From JBAVVD01 sp049697115 (GTDB taxonomy: Bacteria; Acidobacteriota; Aminicenantia; Aminicenantales; UBA4085): 32,571 bases of DNA. The DNA is taken from assembly GCA_049697115.1 (NCBI GenBank), contig JBAVVD010000027.1, positions 1 through 32,571 of the forward strand, written 5' to 3'. Below, piece by piece: positions 15,649-24,757 of the stretch (position 1 is its first letter; each line of letters begins with the position of its first letter). The position numbers were made by a program, and so were the translations under genes. The notes beneath the pieces were generated by a model that was given only the letters and a program-made list of their open reading frames with translations, ran no database searches and was not told the DNA's origin.

Positions 15649-18600
15649 GTGAAAGAATCCAGCGCACAAAATATTCTGAAAGGACTGGGCATTGTCTTCG
15701 GCCTCATTCTTCTCTGGATGCCGTTGATGCTCTCAGCTGAAATCAGCCCCGAAATATTTTCCGGGTTGAAGGCCAGGAGCATTGGTCCGGCCAACATGAG
15801 CGGTCGAATTGGGGCCATTGACGCCGTGGTCTCCAATCCCAACATCATCTATGTCGGAGGAGCCAGCGGCGGTGTCTGGAAGTCCACCGACGAAGGAATG
15901 ACCTGGACCCCTGTCTTTGACGACCAGCCGGTGGCTTCCATCGGAGCCATCGCCATCAATCAGTCCAATCCCAACGTTGTCTGGGTCGGGACCGGGGAAT
16001 CCAAGCTCAGGAACAGCGTGAGCATCGGCCGCGGAGTCTATCTGACTATGGACGGCGGCAAAACCTGGAAATGTCTGGGTCTGGAAAAGACTGAAAAAAT
16101 CTCCAAAATTCTGCTCCATCCCGATAATCCGGACATCGCCTACATCGGAGCCTTGGGCGCAACCTGGGGAGACAGTTCTGAACGGGGCGTGTACCGGACT
16201 ATCGACAGGGGAAAAACCTGGACGAAAATTCTCTATGTCGACGAAAAAACAGGCGTAGCCGACATGGCCATGGATCCTTCAAATCCCAACAAAATCATTG
16301 TGGCCATGTGGGAACACCGGCGCTGGCCCTGGTTCTTCACTTCGGGCGGCCAGGGCAGCGGCCTTTATATCACCACCACAGCCGGCGAAAACTGGCAGAA
16401 ATTAACCGAAAAGAACGGTCTGCCGGCAGGCGACCTCGGGCGCTGCGGCATCGCTTTTACTCCTTCACGGCCTGAGATCGTCTTCGCTTTGGTGGAGGCC
16501 AGAAAGAGCATCCTTCTCCGTTCAACGGACGGCGGGTTCAACTGGCAAGTGACCAACAATGAGTCGAACATCCACAACAGGCCTTTTTACTACAGCCGCA
16601 TCTGGGTGAATCCGGTACATGAGAACACGCTGTACATGCTGGCCACTCAGATGACGGTCAGCGAAGATGCCGGAAAGACATTTCGCCCCCTCACAACATT
16701 CGGCCAATCCCATTCCGATTATCACACGATGTGGATCCACGCGAACGGAGAGCTGATGATTGCCGGCAATGACGGCGGCGTCGTCATCAGCACCAACCGC
16801 GGCAAGAACTGGCGCTTCGTTGAAAACCTCCCCCTGGGCCAGTTCTACCATGTCAGCTTCGATATGGAAATCCCCTACAATGTCTACGGCGGGCTTCAGG
16901 ATAACGGCTCCTGGCGCGGCCCTGCCTATGTGCTGAGAGAGAGGGGGATTTTCAACCATCAATGGATCAGTGTCGGCGGAGGAGACGGATTTGACACCGA
17001 GCCGGATCCGGAAAATCCCAATTGCGGCTATGGGATGTCCCAGGGCGGAAACCTTTACTACTACGACCTCACTACAGGAACGAGCCGGAGTATCGTCCCC
17101 ACCGAATCTGAAGTCAAGCACCGGTTCAATTGGAACGCCGGATTTGCTCTGGATTCGTTTCAGCCTTCTACCATCTACCTGGGCAGCCAGTTTGTCCACC
17201 GCAGCCGGGATAAAGGCCGGACATGGGAAATCATCAGCCCCGACCTGACGACCAATGACCCTGAAAAACAGAAACAGCCCGAAAGCGGAGGGCTGACCCT
17301 GGATGTGAGCAACGCCGAAAACCACTGCACCATTCTCTGCATCGCCCCGAGCCCTGTTCAAGAAGGCGTTATCTGGATCGGTACGGATGACGGGAACGTG
17401 CAGAACACCAGAGACGGAGGAAAAACCTGGGAACTGGTCTCCAAGGGATTAACAGGCGGGAAAAAACCGGCAGTGCCGCCCGGAGCCTGTGTTCCCCATG
17501 TGGAAGCTTCGAAATTCGACGCGGCCACGGCCTATGTTGTCTTTGACGACCATCGCCGTTCCAATTTTACTCCGTATGTCTTCGTCACGCGGGATTTCGG
17601 CAAGACCTGGAAAAGCCTGGTCACTCCTGAAATCGACGGCTACGCTTTTGTTATGGAGGAGGATACAGTCAACAGGAATCTCCTTTTCCTCGGCACGGAA
17701 TTCGGGCTTTTCGTCAGTTTCGACGGAGGCGGAAAATGGATGAAATGGACCCACGGCCTGCCGACTGTGGCGGTCTATGACCTGGCCGTCCATCCCAGGG
17801 AGAATGACCTCATCATCGCCACTCACGGCCGTTCCCTGTATATCATTGACGACCTGTCTCCCCTGCGCGAGATTTCCGAAGAGTTGACACAGAAAAAGCT
17901 CCATCTCTTCAAGGTCCAGGAAGCCTTCCAGTTCCAGCAGGGAAGAATGAACACTTATTTGAGTCCGGGGGATACGTCCTTCAGCGGAGAGAACAAAAGT
18001 ACCGGAGCCTGCATTACATATTACCTCATACCCTCAGAGCGGAAGCCCGAGCCCGAAACGCCGGAAACACAGGCGACCGCCCGGATCTCGATCACTATTC
18101 TAGACTCTCAGGGCAAAATCGTGAACCAGATCAGGGGGACGGAAAACAAAGGCATTAACCGCATCTACTGGGATTTCAGAGAACAGGAACCGAGGATTCC
18201 GGGTCAGGCCGGTGAAGAAACGCAGGAGACTGCCCGCCGCTTTAGATTTTTCCGGAGACGGGCAGGTCTGACCGTCCTTCCCGGAACTTACACGGTCAAG
18301 ATCAAGTACGAAGACCAGGAAGCCAGCCAATCCTTCGATGTCCGGAGCGACCCGCGGCTGAAGGTTGATCCTGAGGTTCTCAAGGCCAATTACGAGATGG
18401 GAAAGAGCGCTCAGCAGCTCTCCACAGCCATCCAGTCCGCCCAGCGGCAGATCCAGGGCACTCAGAAATCCATCCAGACAGTGATGGAAAACGCCCGGAA
18501 CAACAGGAGTCCGAAGATGCAGGACATCATCAAGGCCGCCCGTTCACTCGAGGCGAAGCTCAAGGAATTTGCAGAGGTCTTAAATCCGACGCCCGCCAAG

Positions 18601-18849
18601 CAGGGAATGGCCGACCGGTCGGCCAGCTTGATCAGCCAGGTGATGCAGGCCGTCTTCGGAATCATGGGGACTGGCGTTGAACCGGTCAGCCAGGCCGCAC
18701 AGGTCAAGTATGAAAAAGCCAAGGAAAAGGCTGGAGTTTTTATCGACAAGCTTAACATTTTCTACCAGACCGACGTCGAAAACTTCAAGAAGATGCTCCA
18801 GGAAGCAGGCTTCTCCCTCTTTTCTCCTTTCACTCCCCTTAAGCTGTAG
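15649..18849 (+). CDS. Secreted Asp-box beta-propeller protein (sortilin/VPS10-like)
   Basis: The 1066-residue exported protein begins at a GTG supported by AGGAGG 6 nt upstream, with a signal peptide (hydrophobic ~13-31). The next ~750 residues hold at least ten Asp-box-like motifs of the form S-x-D-x-G-x-T-W (for example KSTDEGMTWTP, LTMDGGKTWKC, RTIDRGKTWTK, RSRDKGRTWEI, NTRDGGKTWEL), indicating one or two large beta-propellers of the VPS10/BNR kind. A FlgD-like Ig segment follows (DSQGKIVNQIRGTENKGINR), then a helical C-terminal part. Such proteins are often labelled glycosyl hydrolase, but no sialidase catalytic residues are evident. They are expanded in Acidobacteriota and Aminicenantota. 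Function is unknown; surface binding or polymer handling is a guess. Confidence 0.82.
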   Translation: MKESSAQNILKGLGIVFGLILLWMPLMLSAEISPEIFSGLKARSIGPANMSGRIGAIDAVVSNPNIIYVGGASGGVWKSTDEGMTWTPVFDDQPVASIGAIAINQSNPNVVWVGTGESKLRNSVSIGRGVYLTMDGGKTWKCLGLEKTEKISKILLHPDNPDIAYIGALGATWGDSSERGVYRTIDRGKTWTKILYVDEKTGVADMAMDPSNPNKIIVAMWEHRRWPWFFTSGGQGSGLYITTTAGENWQKLTEKNGLPAGDLGRCGIAFTPSRPEIVFALVEARKSILLRSTDGGFNWQVTNNESNIHNRPFYYSRIWVNPVHENTLYMLATQMTVSEDAGKTFRPLTTFGQSHSDYHTMWIHANGELMIAGNDGGVVISTNRGKNWRFVENLPLGQFYHVSFDMEIPYNVYGGLQDNGSWRGPAYVLRERGIFNHQWISVGGGDGFDTEPDPENPNCGYGMSQGGNLYYYDLTTGTSRSIVPTESEVKHRFNWNAGFALDSFQPSTIYLGSQFVHRSRDKGRTWEIISPDLTTNDPEKQKQPESGGLTLDVSNAENHCTILCIAPSPVQEGVIWIGTDDGNVQNTRDGGKTWELVSKGLTGGKKPAVPPGACVPHVEASKFDAATAYVVFDDHRRSNFTPYVFVTRDFGKTWKSLVTPEIDGYAFVMEEDTVNRNLLFLGTEFGLFVSFDGGGKWMKWTHGLPTVAVYDLAVHPRENDLIIATHGRSLYIIDDLSPLREISEELTQKKLHLFKVQEAFQFQQGRMNTYLSPGDTSFSGENKSTGACITYYLIPSERKPEPETPETQATARISITILDSQGKIVNQIRGTENKGINRIYWDFREQEPRIPGQAGEETQETARRFRFFRRRAGLTVLPGTYTVKIKYEDQEASQSFDVRSDPRLKVDPEVLKANYEMGKSAQQLSTAIQSAQRQIQGTQKSIQTVMENARNNRSPKMQDIIKAARSLEAKLKEFAEVLNPTPAKQGMADRSASLISQVMQAVFGIMGTGVEPVSQAAQVKYEKAKEKAGVFIDKLNIFYQTDVENFKKMLQEAGFSLFSPFTPLKL

Positions 18850-18872
18850 GTAGGGCTTCCTGGAGAACAAGT

Positions 18873-18929
18873 AAACAAGGGGACGGTTCTCCTCTCATTA
18901 TCCGGATGGGGGAACCGTCTCCTCTGTTT
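18873..18929. terminator. GGGGACGGTTC palindrome acting as a convergent terminator
   Basis: GACGGTTC (18882-18889) pairs perfectly with GAACCGTC (18912-18919), and the stem extends outward through GGGG/TCC and AAAC/GTTT. T-rich stretches follow on both strands. It sits between two convergent genes and so fits a bidirectional terminator. The GGGGACGGTTC core is a motif I have seen repeated in several bacterial genomes, so it may also belong to a dispersed palindromic repeat family. Confidence 0.6.
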
Positions 18930-18938
18930 CTTTAGTTC

Positions 18939-20456
18939 TCAGGCTGTAAAAAGGTTCTTGCTTGAAAAGTTGGGATCACTGGTGAGGTTCACGCCCAGTC
19001 TTCTCAATCCGGCCTCATCGCCGGGCGTTGGAATATGGGTCATATGGACATCGCATCCCTGGAGGCCCTTCAGCTTTTCCATGGCGAGCTGGGCCGACGG
19101 ATTGCTGGACGCGTTGATGCTCAGGCTGATGAGGACCTCCTCTACGTCCAGGCTCATCGTCCGGGCCCCGAGAATATTGGTCTTGAGGTTGCCGATGGAT
19201 TCCAGAATAGCCGGGGATAAAAGATGAATCTTCTCTGGGATTTCGGCCATTTTTTTCAAGGCATTGAGGACGAGGCTCGAACCGGCATGAAAAAGAGGCG
19301 AATTCTCTCCGGTGACGATTGAGCCGTCTTTAAGCTCAATGGCCGCTCCGCAGAAAATTCCTTTATTGCCTTTGCCCTTTATCCGGGCCTTTTCGGCCGC
19401 CTGCCTCGCCGGCTCAACAACTTTCCTGTCCTCGGATTTCACATTCATTTCTTTCATTAAAAGCTCGGCCCGGTCGACCGTTTCCCTATCCGCAAATCCC
19501 ATGACATACTCGCACTTGTACCGAAAATACCTCCGGATCAGTTCCTGGAGTGCGGCTTCTCTGACAACTCCGTCATCGACAATTCCATACCCGACACAGT
19601 TGACACCCATATCTGTTGGAGATTTATACATGGATTCGGCTCCCGTTATTTTTTCCAGAATTCTCTTGAGCACAGGGAAAATTTCCACATCCCGGTTGTA
19701 ATTGACGGCCGGCTTGCCGTAGGACTCCAAATGAAACGGATCGACAAGATTGAAATCGCCGAGGTCCGCGGTCGCCGCCTCATAGGCCACATTGACCGGA
19801 TGCTTCAGGGGCAGATTCCAGATGGGAAAAGTCTCAAACTTGGCAAATCCGGGTTTGATTCCCCGCCGGTAATCATGATAGAGCTGGGAAAGACAGGTGG
19901 CCATTTTTCCGCTGCCTGGACCCGGCCCCGTGACCACGACCAGAGGTTTTCGTGTTTCAATATATTCGTTGGCGCCGTAGCCAGCGTCGCTGACGATCAG
20001 GTCGACATCCGTGGGATAGCCTTTGGTATAGCTGTGGGTGTAGACTTTGACGTTCCTCCGCTCGAGCTTATTTTTAAAAACCCGGACGGCCGGCTGGTTG
20101 TCAAATCGATTGATGACCACTCCCAGGACGTCGATTCCGCGATCATTCAAATCGTCAATCAACTTCAGGGCATCCACGTCATAAGTGATTCCGAAATCCG
20201 CCCGGACTTTCTTCCGTTCGATATCGCCGGCATAGATGCAGAGCAAAATATCAGCCTTGTCTTTCAACTGCTGCAGAAGCCTCATCTTGACATTCGGGTC
20301 AAAGCCGGGCAAAACCCTGGACGCATGGTAGTCAAAGAGGATTTTGCCGCCGAACTCGAGATAGAGCTTGTTGTTGAATCTCTCCACTCTTTGCAGAATC
20401 GCCGCATTTTGCTCTCTCAAGTAACACTCATTGTCAAATCCGATTGTCCCTGTCAT
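18939..20456 (-). CDS. DUF1846 (UPF0371) family protein
   Basis: The 505-residue soluble protein matches DUF1846 along its length. It starts IGFDNECYLREQNAAILQRV and has a glycine-rich nucleotide-binding-like loop near residue 180 (VVTGPGPGSGKMATCLSQ), then KFETFPIWNLPLKHPVNVAY. Structures of this family show P-loop-like and Rossmann-like domains (from memory), but no biochemical function is established. Length is normal and no key segment is missing. A GAAGGAAGG ribosome binding site precedes the ATG. It stands alone, divergent from the exported protein at 20695 and convergent with the propeller gene, so context gives no help. Confidence 0.88.
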   Translation of the reverse strand: MTGTIGFDNECYLREQNAAILQRVERFNNKLYLEFGGKILFDYHASRVLPGFDPNVKMRLLQQLKDKADILLCIYAGDIERKKVRADFGITYDVDALKLIDDLNDRGIDVLGVVINRFDNQPAVRVFKNKLERRNVKVYTHSYTKGYPTDVDLIVSDAGYGANEYIETRKPLVVVTGPGPGSGKMATCLSQLYHDYRRGIKPGFAKFETFPIWNLPLKHPVNVAYEAATADLGDFNLVDPFHLESYGKPAVNYNRDVEIFPVLKRILEKITGAESMYKSPTDMGVNCVGYGIVDDGVVREAALQELIRRYFRYKCEYVMGFADRETVDRAELLMKEMNVKSEDRKVVEPARQAAEKARIKGKGNKGIFCGAAIELKDGSIVTGENSPLFHAGSSLVLNALKKMAEIPEKIHLLSPAILESIGNLKTNILGARTMSLDVEEVLISLSINASSNPSAQLAMEKLKGLQGCDVHMTHIPTPGDEAGLRRLGVNLTSDPNFSSKNLFTA

Positions 20457-20694
20457 TTTTGCCTTCCTTCAGTCAGGCTCTCTTTAATCGAAATTAAAAG
20501 CTCAAGCGGCTTGAAAATAGAATCCCGACAGAAAGCCGCCCGGTCTTTTCGAAAAATTTATATCCCAGGTGACGAAAGGTGTCAACTGGAAATTGCCCGC
20601 GTGTCCGTGCGGAGGAAAAAACCGAGATATTTGAAGTGGATAAAAGCGGTCACTTTGTGTAGACTTGAATGGTTCTTGAACTCAGGAGTGATCA

Positions 20695-21573
20695 ATGATG
20701 AAGAGCAATATCCTGAATCTAACGCGGATTTTTGCCTGTTTTTTTCTGGGAATATTTATGATGACCGCCTTCACCTTCCCCGAGCAGGCTCAAAATCTGG
20801 AGCCTCTCCTGGAAAAGATCTCCCAAAAAGTGGCGGCTTATCCCGTCTATAAAAGCTGGAAAGCCGAGGTGGTGTCTAGAGAAATTAAAATGGACAAAGA
20901 CTGGAAACCTCTGGAGTGGACCGAGGTCACCAAGAATGTTACAGTCCTGGACGACCGGAGAGAGGAAGAAATTCTGAAAGCCCTGAAAACAAAAAAGGGG
21001 GAAACCACGGACATCACCGAAAGATACATCAAAGAAGAAATGAAAAGGAGAGAAAAGGCCCGGAAGAAAGAGGCCCAGAGGCGGGCCCAGGAGAAAAAGA
21101 GCGAGGACAAACAGGAGTTCAAATTCTCGCTGGCGGAAATGTTCCCTTTCGGCGCAAAAAAGAGAATCCTCTATGATTTCACCTTGCTGGAAGAGGCCGC
21201 TCTGAACGGCCGTCGGGCGCTCGTCATAGAAGCGCGGTTAAAAGAGGAATTCAAGACCCCAAAAAAAGAGGACAAAGAAAGTCAAAGCGGCCGAATGACC
21301 GGCGATGAGGAAAGGGAGGACGTTCTCTGGGATGGTCAATATCTGGTCGATGCCGAGAGTTATGATATCCTGAGATTGGAAGTGGAGCCGGTCAAAAAAC
21401 AAAAACTGATAAAAAAATTTAAAATGGAAATTGATTTTCGCGTCCTGGAGAAAGGCTATCTCGTTTTCATAAAGACAAAGGCTACGTTTGAGGCCAGCTT
21501 CCTCATCAAACACATCCGGATGGTGGCGGAGGAAGAATACCAGAATTTCACGATACTGGACTCCCGTCAATAA
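20695..21573 (+). CDS. Exported hypothetical protein, highly charged
   Basis: The 292-residue product has a signal peptide (hydrophobic ~9-27, cleavage near QAQ) and no further membrane segment. Residues ~110-145 are a very charged Lys/Arg/Glu helix (RREKARKKEAQRRAQEKK). The flanking parts look like beta-rich halves with VLWDGQYLVDAESYDILRLE, reminiscent of LolA/outer-membrane lipoprotein-sorting-like folds, but I cannot assign it. AGGAG lies 6 nt before the ATG. Its 3' end overlaps the 3' end of the aspartokinase gene on the other strand by 26 bp, so the two transcripts overlap tail to tail. Confidence 0.65.
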   Translation: MMKSNILNLTRIFACFFLGIFMMTAFTFPEQAQNLEPLLEKISQKVAAYPVYKSWKAEVVSREIKMDKDWKPLEWTEVTKNVTVLDDRREEEILKALKTKKGETTDITERYIKEEMKRREKARKKEAQRRAQEKKSEDKQEFKFSLAEMFPFGAKKRILYDFTLLEEAALNGRRALVIEARLKEEFKTPKKEDKESQSGRMTGDEEREDVLWDGQYLVDAESYDILRLEVEPVKKQKLIKKFKMEIDFRVLEKGYLVFIKTKATFEASFLIKHIRMVAEEEYQNFTILDSRQ

Positions 21574-22933
21574 AAAACTCCCTGTGCAGGGCGCGGATCA
21601 CTTTTTCCGTATCGGCCCTCCCGATGACAAAATAGGAAGCCACTTCAGAAGCGCCGGTGGAAATCATTTCCATATTCACATTCACCCGCGACACGGCCGA
21701 AAATATCCGGGCGGCCAGCCCCTTCTTCCTCAGGAGGCCTTCTCCGACAGCGGCGATCAGGGCGACATCCTCATTCAAATCCACCCTCTCGATAACGCCT
21801 CCTTGAAGTTCCCTCAGAGCCTCATAGCTGCGGCGCGCATCTTTTTTATCAATGAGAAGATTGATGCAGGTCTGAGAGGTGAGAATCGAGTAGATGTTGA
21901 TGCCGATCGTTGAAAGCATCCGGCCGACCTGGCCGATGATGCCGGGTTTATATCCGACTCCAGGGCCGTGGATTCTCAACAAGGCAATCTGCCTATTAAA
22001 GGTTACGCTCTTGACCACGTCCTTTCTGACATAAGCCTGAGGCCGAATCTCTGTGCCCGGACTTTGAGGATCAAAGATATTTTTGATCCGCACGGAAATT
22101 TTCATACCGGTCAGGGGCTCTAATGTCCGCGGATGAAGAATCCTGGCTCCGAAATAAGAAAGCTCGGCCGCCTCATAATAGGAAAGCCGGTCGATTTTAC
22201 TCGCCCTGGGCACGATCTTAGGGTCGGTGCTCATAAAACCGTCCACATCTTTCCAGATTTCAAGCTCCTCCGCCTGAAGGCCGCAGGCAATGACTGCGGC
22301 GCTGTAGTCCGTGCCGTTTCTACCGAAAGTGGCGGTCTTTCCATCCGGAGTGCAACCAAAAAAGCCCGTAATGACAGGAATGGATTTGCCTTTGGCGATG
22401 GAGCGGGCGAAGGGTCTGAACCTCTTCTTGAATTCCTTCAAATTGACCGTGGCATTCTCGAACGTATCGTCTGTCACCAGCCCGATCCGGTCGCTCTCCA
22501 TCGGTCTGGACTCCATCCCCCGGCACCTCAGCACTGCGGAAAGGATCAGGGCGGCCATCCGTTCGCCAAAGCTCAGCACATGAGAACGGACTGCCGGAGT
22601 GGCCTCTCCGGTGTAGGCGATTCCGAAAAGGAGCTTTTCGACTTTTTTCAAATATCTTTCGATCTCCTGAAAAACTTCCTTTTGGACTTCCTGGTCATTG
22701 ACCGTCTTTTGAATAAGATTCAGATGGACTTCTTGGATTTGCCGGATGGATAGAGGAATATTCCGTTCATGGCTTTGGGCCTTGAGCAGGCTCTCCAACA
22801 GCCGGTCGGTCACGCCCGAAACAGCGGAGACGACAATCACAGGCCGTGTTCTCTCGGACCGGATGATTTCCGCCACTCTGACCACACTTTCGGCATCCTT
22901 CAAACATCCTCCGCCAAACTTCATGACTTTCAT
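21548..22933 (-). CDS. lysC: Aspartate kinase
   Basis: This enzyme phosphorylates L-aspartate to 4-aspartyl phosphate, the first step toward aspartate semialdehyde. The 461-residue monofunctional protein has the KFGGGC nucleotide-binding start and GRNGTDYSAAVIACGLQAEE. It also has WKDVDGFMSTDP and the YYEAAELSYFGARILHPRTL signature of aspartokinases, with two ACT domains in the last ~150 residues for feedback control by an end product. GGAG precedes the ATG. It is the last gene of a four-gene unit, 25 bp after asd. In this context its product is probably channelled to homocysteine/methionine as well as to threonine or lysine. Confidence 0.95.
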   Translation of the reverse strand: MKVMKFGGGCLKDAESVVRVAEIIRSERTRPVIVVSAVSGVTDRLLESLLKAQSHERNIPLSIRQIQEVHLNLIQKTVNDQEVQKEVFQEIERYLKKVEKLLFGIAYTGEATPAVRSHVLSFGERMAALILSAVLRCRGMESRPMESDRIGLVTDDTFENATVNLKEFKKRFRPFARSIAKGKSIPVITGFFGCTPDGKTATFGRNGTDYSAAVIACGLQAEELEIWKDVDGFMSTDPKIVPRASKIDRLSYYEAAELSYFGARILHPRTLEPLTGMKISVRIKNIFDPQSPGTEIRPQAYVRKDVVKSVTFNRQIALLRIHGPGVGYKPGIIGQVGRMLSTIGINIYSILTSQTCINLLIDKKDARRSYEALRELQGGVIERVDLNEDVALIAAVGEGLLRKKGLAARIFSAVSRVNVNMEMISTGASEVASYFVIGRADTEKVIRALHREFFIDGSPVS

Positions 22934-22958
22934 CGTGAGTCTCCTCTTTCAAATAAAC

Positions 22959-24023
22959 TCAAGTGATAATATTTTTTCGAAGCGCCAGTTCCGCATTCAG
23001 GAGACACGTTCCGGCCGCTCCCCGGACCGTATTGTGAACCAGCAGGAACAGGCTGATGAAGCGGCCTTTTTTGCGGATTCTTCCGGCGGTCACCGCCATG
23101 CCTCTCGCCCTCTCAGGCGAGCCGGCATGAACATCCAGAACGGGCTGCGGCCGATCTTCTTCCGGCCTGACGATCACAGGCCGGTCAGGCGCTGTGGGTA
23201 ATTCCATTTCTTGAGGAACTCCCCGGAATGTGGAGAGCGCTATTTCAACGGCCCTGGTCTCAATGTCTTCGACAAATTCCATCCCCACGCTCATCAAGTG
23301 TCCTTCTCTCACAGGCACCCGGCAGCAGCTTGCACGGACGGACATTTCGTGGGCGACGATTTTCTCGCCCGTAAACCGCCCCAGAATCTTCTTCGATTCC
23401 TTCTCCATCTTTTCTTCTTCCTTTCGGATAAAGGGAATGACATTGGCGGCAATATCCATGGCCGGAAGCCCCCTGCGGCCTGCGCCCGAGATAGACTGGT
23501 ATGTGGCGACGGTCACTGCCCGAATGCCGAACGGCTCCAGCGGCTTGAGCCCCATGACCAGTCCTGAGGTGGAGCAGTTGGAGTTGGTGACTATAAATCC
23601 TTTGTGCCGGGAGACCTGCCTGTGGACAATTTCAAGATGATCGGGATTGATTTCGGGTATCAGTATGGGAACGTCCTCATCCATACGGTGAGTGCTGGCG
23701 TTTGAAAAAATAAAAAGGCCGTTTCGGCGCAGAACCGGCTCAATTTTCTCGGCCACAAAGGCAGGGACAGCGCTGAAGACAATTTTGACTCCGCTCTCCA
23801 GCAGAGCTTCAACGGATGTCTCTCTCACTTCCATTCCTGCGGCCGCATCCGACAGATCCTCTTTCCCTGCCCAGTTTATGGCCGCAGCGTATTTTTTCCC
23901 GGCGGACCGGCTGGAAGAAGTCAAAACGCTCAGCTCAAAAAAGGGATGGCCGTCGAGCATCCGGACAAATTGCTGGCCGACTAGGCCCGTACAACCCATG
24001 ACAGCGACCTTCAGACGTTTCAT
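22959..24023 (-). CDS. asd: Aspartate-semialdehyde dehydrogenase
   Basis: This NADPH-dependent enzyme reduces 4-aspartyl phosphate to L-aspartate 4-semialdehyde. The 354-residue protein has the Rossmann motif GCTGLVGQQF, the catalytic Cys150 in TNSNCST and the active-site His242 in RVPVREGH. Its length and the residues around NSNCST are those of the archaeal/fungal-type branch rather than the E. coli type. The start overlaps the UPF0280 stop (ATGA), and lysC follows, so substrate supply and sulfur insertion are encoded together. Confidence 0.93.
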   Translation of the reverse strand: MKRLKVAVMGCTGLVGQQFVRMLDGHPFFELSVLTSSSRSAGKKYAAAINWAGKEDLSDAAAGMEVRETSVEALLESGVKIVFSAVPAFVAEKIEPVLRRNGLFIFSNASTHRMDEDVPILIPEINPDHLEIVHRQVSRHKGFIVTNSNCSTSGLVMGLKPLEPFGIRAVTVATYQSISGAGRRGLPAMDIAANVIPFIRKEEEKMEKESKKILGRFTGEKIVAHEMSVRASCCRVPVREGHLMSVGMEFVEDIETRAVEIALSTFRGVPQEMELPTAPDRPVIVRPEEDRPQPVLDVHAGSPERARGMAVTAGRIRKKGRFISLFLLVHNTVRGAAGTCLLNAELALRKNIIT

Positions 24024-24757
24024 TTCTCGATTTCTCCTTTCATCGTCCCCTTGCTGATTTTTCCGGGATCCACAGGAATCTCTACGATTTCAGGAAGACG
24101 GCCGGCAATTGCGAAAAGATCGTCGATGATCACCAGCAGCCCCTCGACTCCATCGATCAGGAAACGATTCAGAGCTTCTTCAATTTGAGCGGAATTTTTT
24201 TCCCGGACGGCATTACCGAGCGCTGTAGCCACGGCATCGGCCAGGCAGACATCCCCGGCAATGACAGTGGCTGCATCGGCCCGGCCGAAACTCAAAGAAT
24301 GTCCGACTGTCCCGGAAGATGTGCAGACCCCGACGATACCCGGCCGCGGCTGAAATCTCAAGCCGATATTCCGGATCTTTGCCGGTCCGGCAAAGATCCC
24401 CACAGTGGCCGGCCGAGAGAGCCTCATGGCGATATCCCCTCCGTTATCCACGATGGCATGTGCCGCTCCGGCACGGATCATGGCATTGAGGGCAAATTCG
24501 GCAATCGCGCCGGCGACGGCCGCCATCGGCCCCACCCCTGCCCGGCTGGCGGCGCCGGCCATCCGGCGCACAATTGCAGGGGCATCAGAAGAAACAGGAT
24601 AGGGTTCGAGCGACGTCCGGAATTGTGGGTCTTGGCGAATGAATTCTTCAATCAGGCTCCTCTGACGGGAGATTTCCGCTTCGGCCAGGGGAATGAATGC
24701 CTCTTCGGCAATGACCGTCGCCGCGGTTTCTCGAATTTGTATTTCCTGTCTTTTCAC
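24020..24757 (-). CDS. UPF0280 (COG2122) ApbE-like protein, homocysteine biosynthesis
   Basis: The 245-residue protein belongs to COG2122, distantly related to ApbE. Family marks are GVGPMAAVAGAIAEFALNAM, the IVDNGGDIAM motif and GVCTSSGTVGHSLSFGRADA, with VCLADAVATALGN following. Members (MA1715 in Methanosarcina and the Desulfovibrio homologue) are genetically required for, or improve, sulfide assimilation into homocysteine from aspartate semialdehyde. The biochemical role is not settled. It starts with GTG overlapping the stop of the COG1900 gene by 4 bp (GTGA) and itself overlaps asd by 4 bp, so all three proteins are translationally coupled. Confidence 0.88.
   Translation of the reverse strand: MKRQEIQIRETAATVIAEEAFIPLAEAEISRQRSLIEEFIRQDPQFRTSLEPYPVSSDAPAIVRRMAGAASRAGVGPMAAVAGAIAEFALNAMIRAGAAHAIVDNGGDIAMRLSRPATVGIFAGPAKIRNIGLRFQPRPGIVGVCTSSGTVGHSLSFGRADAATVIAGDVCLADAVATALGNAVREKNSAQIEEALNRFLIDGVEGLLVIIDDLFAIAGRLPEIVEIPVDPGKISKGTMKGEIEK

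Noticed and set aside
19731..20852. Plus-strand frame of 373 codons
   Set aside because: It is antisense to DUF1846 and then runs into the start of the exported protein gene; it has no family resemblance.
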